64,000 bases of DNA from an uncultured Lachnospiraceae bacterium (GTDB lineage: Bacteria > Bacillota > Clostridia > Lachnospirales > Lachnospiraceae), in assembly GCA_910585465.1 (NCBI GenBank), contig CAJUEW010000001.1:434001-498000 (forward strand). Direction: 5' to 3'. The notes under the pieces were generated by a model. That model made no database searches. It was not told the origin of the DNA and saw only the letters and a program-made list of their open reading frames with translations. Below, piece after piece: positions 61,324-64,000 of this stretch. The first letter of the stretch is position 1; the number at the start of each line of letters is the position of its first letter. Position numbers and translations under genes: made by a program.

Positions 61324-62586
61324 CTATTCTTCTTCCCCGTCTTCCGTCTCATTCAGCCGGATACTCATCTTCAGCTCTTCCTGTACACTGCAATTCTCCG
61401 GAACCACAACATTTACAGGAACTGTATAAGTCCCGGCACGACGGTATTCGGAAAGGTCTACACTCACCGTAATATCTTCTGCAGTCAGTCCCGCCAGGGC
61501 TGAGGCCATACCACTGACAGGAACCTCCAAAGCTCCAATTTCCGACATGTCCAGTGACAGGCCCTCCTGAATGTTCTGATACTGAATCTGTCCGTTTAAA
61601 AATATATAGTTGGCAGTCTCATAGGGCATAATGTCCATGGTAACTACTATCTCATGCTCATCCTCATCCGGGATCACAATATCATCTTTCAGATACTGAC
61701 TGATATCCACAATCTGTTCTACTCTTCCTGTCAGTCCTTCCGGGTTCAAAGCCGATGCGGGAATATCCAGATTAAAGATAGGAGTAATCTCGGATCTTTC
61801 ACCTGCAATCGTAACTGTTTCCGGCGCATAAGAGATAGCACTGATGCCATAGCCTTTCGGAGCGGCAGAGCTGATATCAAAGCTGATACCTACCAGCTTT
61901 TTATTCAGTGTCGTAACAGTTACTTCAAAATCCTTGTCCTTTCCAATATAATCCAGATAGGTGCCGTCAATAGTTCTTCCGTCGCCGTCCAGCAGCTCCA
62001 GCCTGCAGGGACGCACTACGGTTCCTGTGATACCGGTAATATTAACCTTGGCCTCTACTCTCTTAATTCTTTCCACAACGGACTTAGGACCAGTAATCTC
62101 CACAAGCGTCTGCTCAGGAATCTTTGAGCCTTCCACTAGTCCGTCATTTGGCTTGCCCTCTGTTTTCACCGATACCTTGAACTGCTCAGTCACGGATTCT
62201 TCAATACTGACCAGCACATTGGTACGGTTCTGTTCGATCCGATCATAGGAATCATTCCCAGTATATGTCACATCAATCTTCACCATACTGTCATAGCGAA
62301 GATTTTTCTGCATATCTGCAGTGGCCACAAAATCCGATGTTCTCATTTTACTTAACACAGAGCGCCTTGCATACACCACAATGTCTACCGTATCCGTCCC
62401 TTCCTCGACACGGCACATTTGTCCCTGTTCCGTAAGAACATCCATATTAATCATATTTACTTTTATATTTTTAAAGGGCTTGGAGGTAACTGCGTCATCA
62501 ATATTTACCACAACCAGCCACAACAGCACCGCCGCAATTACAGAAAGGATTTTCAGCAACAGGTTATTGAAGATTTTTGTTTTCAT
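61324..62586 (-). CDS. YbbR-like protein CdaR
   Basis: A 420-residue protein with one N-terminal helix (ILSVIAAVLLWLVVVNIDD) and about four YbbR repeats outside the membrane (each with a TVxVxG or VEITGPKSVVE pattern). CdaR binds and modulates CdaA. Its start lies 23 bases inside the cdaA end, so the two are coupled. Confidence 0.9.
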   Translation of the reverse strand: MKTKIFNNLLLKILSVIAAVLLWLVVVNIDDAVTSKPFKNIKVNMINMDVLTEQGQMCRVEEGTDTVDIVVYARRSVLSKMRTSDFVATADMQKNLRYDSMVKIDVTYTGNDSYDRIEQNRTNVLVSIEESVTEQFKVSVKTEGKPNDGLVEGSKIPEQTLVEITGPKSVVERIKRVEAKVNITGITGTVVRPCRLELLDGDGRTIDGTYLDYIGKDKDFEVTVTTLNKKLVGISFDISSAAPKGYGISAISYAPETVTIAGERSEITPIFNLDIPASALNPEGLTGRVEQIVDISQYLKDDIVIPDEDEHEIVVTMDIMPYETANYIFLNGQIQYQNIQEGLSLDMSEIGALEVPVSGMASALAGLTAEDITVSVDLSEYRRAGTYTVPVNVVVPENCSVQEELKMSIRLNETEDGEEE

Positions 62587-63436
62587 TTCTGTTCCGCCCT
62601 TTCCATATTTTAATTTTCCGCTTTTCCTCAGGCTTAGCCTGAAGCTTTATTAGCTGCTCCCGCAGCTGTTCCTGTGTCAGATTGCGCAAAATCCTCCCAT
62701 TTTTTGCTATAGATACAGATCCCGTTTCTTCTGATACTACAATTGTCAGGGAATCACTGACCTCGCTGATGCCCACTGCCGCCCGATGTCTGGTTCCCAG
62801 CGCCTTACTCAGATTCATATTATCGGAAAGGGGCAGATAACAGGTGGCTGAACGAATCCGATTTCCTGACATCAGCACCGCCCCGTCGTGCAGAGGGGTA
62901 TTTTTTTCAAAAATATTCAGAATCAGCTGCGAGGATACAAGAGAGTCCACTGCAATCCCTGTACGTTCATAGTCCTGCAGGCTGACACTCTGCTCTATTA
63001 CAATTAAAGCTCCTGTTCTTGCTTTTCCCATCTCAAAGCATGCCTTTACAAGCTCGGTGATCGTCCTATCGGAAATTCCCTCTTCTTCCCTTCTGGAGCT
63101 TTCAAAGGGCATAATGGAAGTCAGAATGTTTTTCTCCCCCAGCTGCTCCAGCGCCCGTCTTAATTCCGGCTGAAATACAATGATAACCGCTGTAATTCCA
63201 AGGCTAAAGAAATTTTCCGCAATCCAGAGAATTGTATTCATGTGGAATACCGCCGCAACCGCAAGAAGCGCAAGTACAACAGCAAAGCCTTTCAGTAAGG
63301 TCCACGCACGGGTAGACTTAATCCATATCATAAGCTGGTAAATAATAAAGGATAAAATGATAATCTCTGCCACATCTGTTTTTGTGACATTCAGTGCGTC
63401 CAGTGAAATATACTGATTCAACTGTTCAAGACTCAT
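62564..63436 (-). CDS. cdaA: Diadenylate cyclase CdaA
   Basis: A 290-residue membrane enzyme: three N-terminal helices (to about 95), then the DAC domain with NTPLHDGAVL (DGA) and LGTRHRAAVGISE (RHR), plus SDSLTIVVSEETG. It makes c-di-AMP from two ATP. The C-terminal charged tail is typical. Followed by ybbR; glmM, the third usual gene, would lie to the left in other genomes but is not here. Confidence 0.96.
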   Translation of the reverse strand: MSLEQLNQYISLDALNVTKTDVAEIIILSFIIYQLMIWIKSTRAWTLLKGFAVVLALLAVAAVFHMNTILWIAENFFSLGITAVIIVFQPELRRALEQLGEKNILTSIMPFESSRREEEGISDRTITELVKACFEMGKARTGALIVIEQSVSLQDYERTGIAVDSLVSSQLILNIFEKNTPLHDGAVLMSGNRIRSATCYLPLSDNMNLSKALGTRHRAAVGISEVSDSLTIVVSEETGSVSIAKNGRILRNLTQEQLREQLIKLQAKPEEKRKIKIWKGRNRNENKNLQ

Positions 63437-63511
63437 TTCTTCACATCCTTTCTCAGCAAAATTTTGCGACCGCTTGGCTATTCCGGCTGAATTATAACAA
63501 CCTTTTTCAGA

Positions 63512-64000
63512 TTAATGCCTTCTTCTGTTATTTTTATTCCTGGAATTAATCTTTTTTACTTTTTTTTCCGGAATGGCAATTGACATCTTCGGAACCGCTT
63601 TTACATAATAGTAATATTCATCATCCTCAAACTGTGTATATTCTGTCCGGGAATAGTCAACATTGAATGCAAAAAATTCCACGATCAGCGCAATTCCCAC
63701 CGCAGCCAGAGTTTCCAGCATCAGCTGGCCAATCGGCACATCCACTTCCATCACGAGGGCACCCAGCAAAAACAATACCACATTGGCTACCGCCCCTGTA
63801 CCGATAGCAAAATACCAGGCATAGTCCACATTCATCCGGCGGACTGCATATACAATCATCAGTGTAAGAGCGAATACCAATATAGTCAGAATGACATTTT
63901 TATTATTCAGTACATTCTCAACCAGATAGGTAAGCCGGGAAATCATCTGTTCGGTATCTGAACTGGACAGCATGGTTGTATTATTCTTCATATAATACAT
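63512..64000 (-). CDS. Membrane protein of unknown function, reaches window edge (possibly partial)
   Basis: At least 162 residues: three hydrophobic helices (about 37-115: ILTILVFALTLMIVYAV, FAIGTGAVANVVLFLLGAL, LAAVGIALIVEFFAFNVDY), then YTQFEDDEYYYYVKAVPKMSI and a basic tail (KKINSRNKNNRRRH). The frame is open at the window edge, so more N-terminal sequence may exist. It lies 75 bases upstream of cdaA in the same direction and may be part of its operon. Confidence 0.65.
   Translation of the reverse strand: MYYMKNNTTMLSSSDTEQMISRLTYLVENVLNNKNVILTILVFALTLMIVYAVRRMNVDYAWYFAIGTGAVANVVLFLLGALVMEVDVPIGQLMLETLAAVGIALIVEFFAFNVDYSRTEYTQFEDDEYYYYVKAVPKMSIAIPEKKVKKINSRNKNNRRRH

Overview
The window reads as a chromosomal segment of a spore-forming, low- to mid-GC Firmicute, most likely a Lachnospiraceae (Blautia/Dorea-like gut clostridium). 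This is inferred from gene content, not from a marker-gene search: spoVAE, a PdaB-like deacetylase, CotH, GatCAB with an archaeal-type AspRS, DAP-type cell wall synthesis, CdaA/YbbR, ABC-F and QueT. Most housekeeping genes lie on the minus strand.

Left edge (1-2.0 kb): a large serine recombinase forms the right end of a mobile element that continues off the window. It has cut an NMT1/THI5-type ABC substrate-binding gene, leaving only its C-terminal 40 percent. From 2.0 to 16.8 kb the content is ordinary chromosome: a nitronate monooxygenase/FabK-like oxidoreductase behind a strong promoter with a FabT-like palindrome; an ABC-F protein; an unusual TPR/acidic-repeat/AAA protein with DegV; tRNA-Glu; spoVAE; queT with a preQ1-type leader; PAP2, GT2, glf, mutY, sfsA, a HAD phosphatase and an amidohydrolase.

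16.8-23.5 kb: a complete 6.7-kb integrated element bounded by 20-bp inverted repeats and an 8-bp direct core (GGAGTACC). It splits an M23 metallopeptidase gene inside its conserved G-T-P motif. Joining the flanks across one copy of the core restores a 376-codon M23 gene. The element carries a large serine recombinase at its right end, an XRE regulator and a DUF2726 putative nuclease, a DUF3990 (ADP-ribosyltransferase-like) plus HTH pair with twin operators, a small conserved protein, and decayed IS3, Rpn and IS1182 sequences.

23.5-46 kb: a cold-shock protein; a lipoprotein amidase; a soluble chemoreceptor with a FIST sensor; a small MBL/PPOX group; the T-box controlled aspS-gatC-gatA-gatB operon for indirect Asn-tRNA (and Gln-tRNA) synthesis; dapF, a membrane protein and tagD; glnA with an ANTAR regulator and a short attenuator leader; a Cys-rich small protein; citrate synthase; lrgAB.

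46-64 kb: a cell-surface region with a deacetylase, tarI/tarJ-like CDP-ribitol genes, a barnase-like lipoprotein with barstar, DUF6020 and DUF2142 membrane proteins, CotH, three GT2 enzymes, a flippase, and finally the cdaA-ybbR c-di-AMP operon and a partial membrane protein. TagD, TarI/J, the glycosyltransferases and the flippase together suggest synthesis of a polyol-phosphate-containing surface glycan or teichoic acid.
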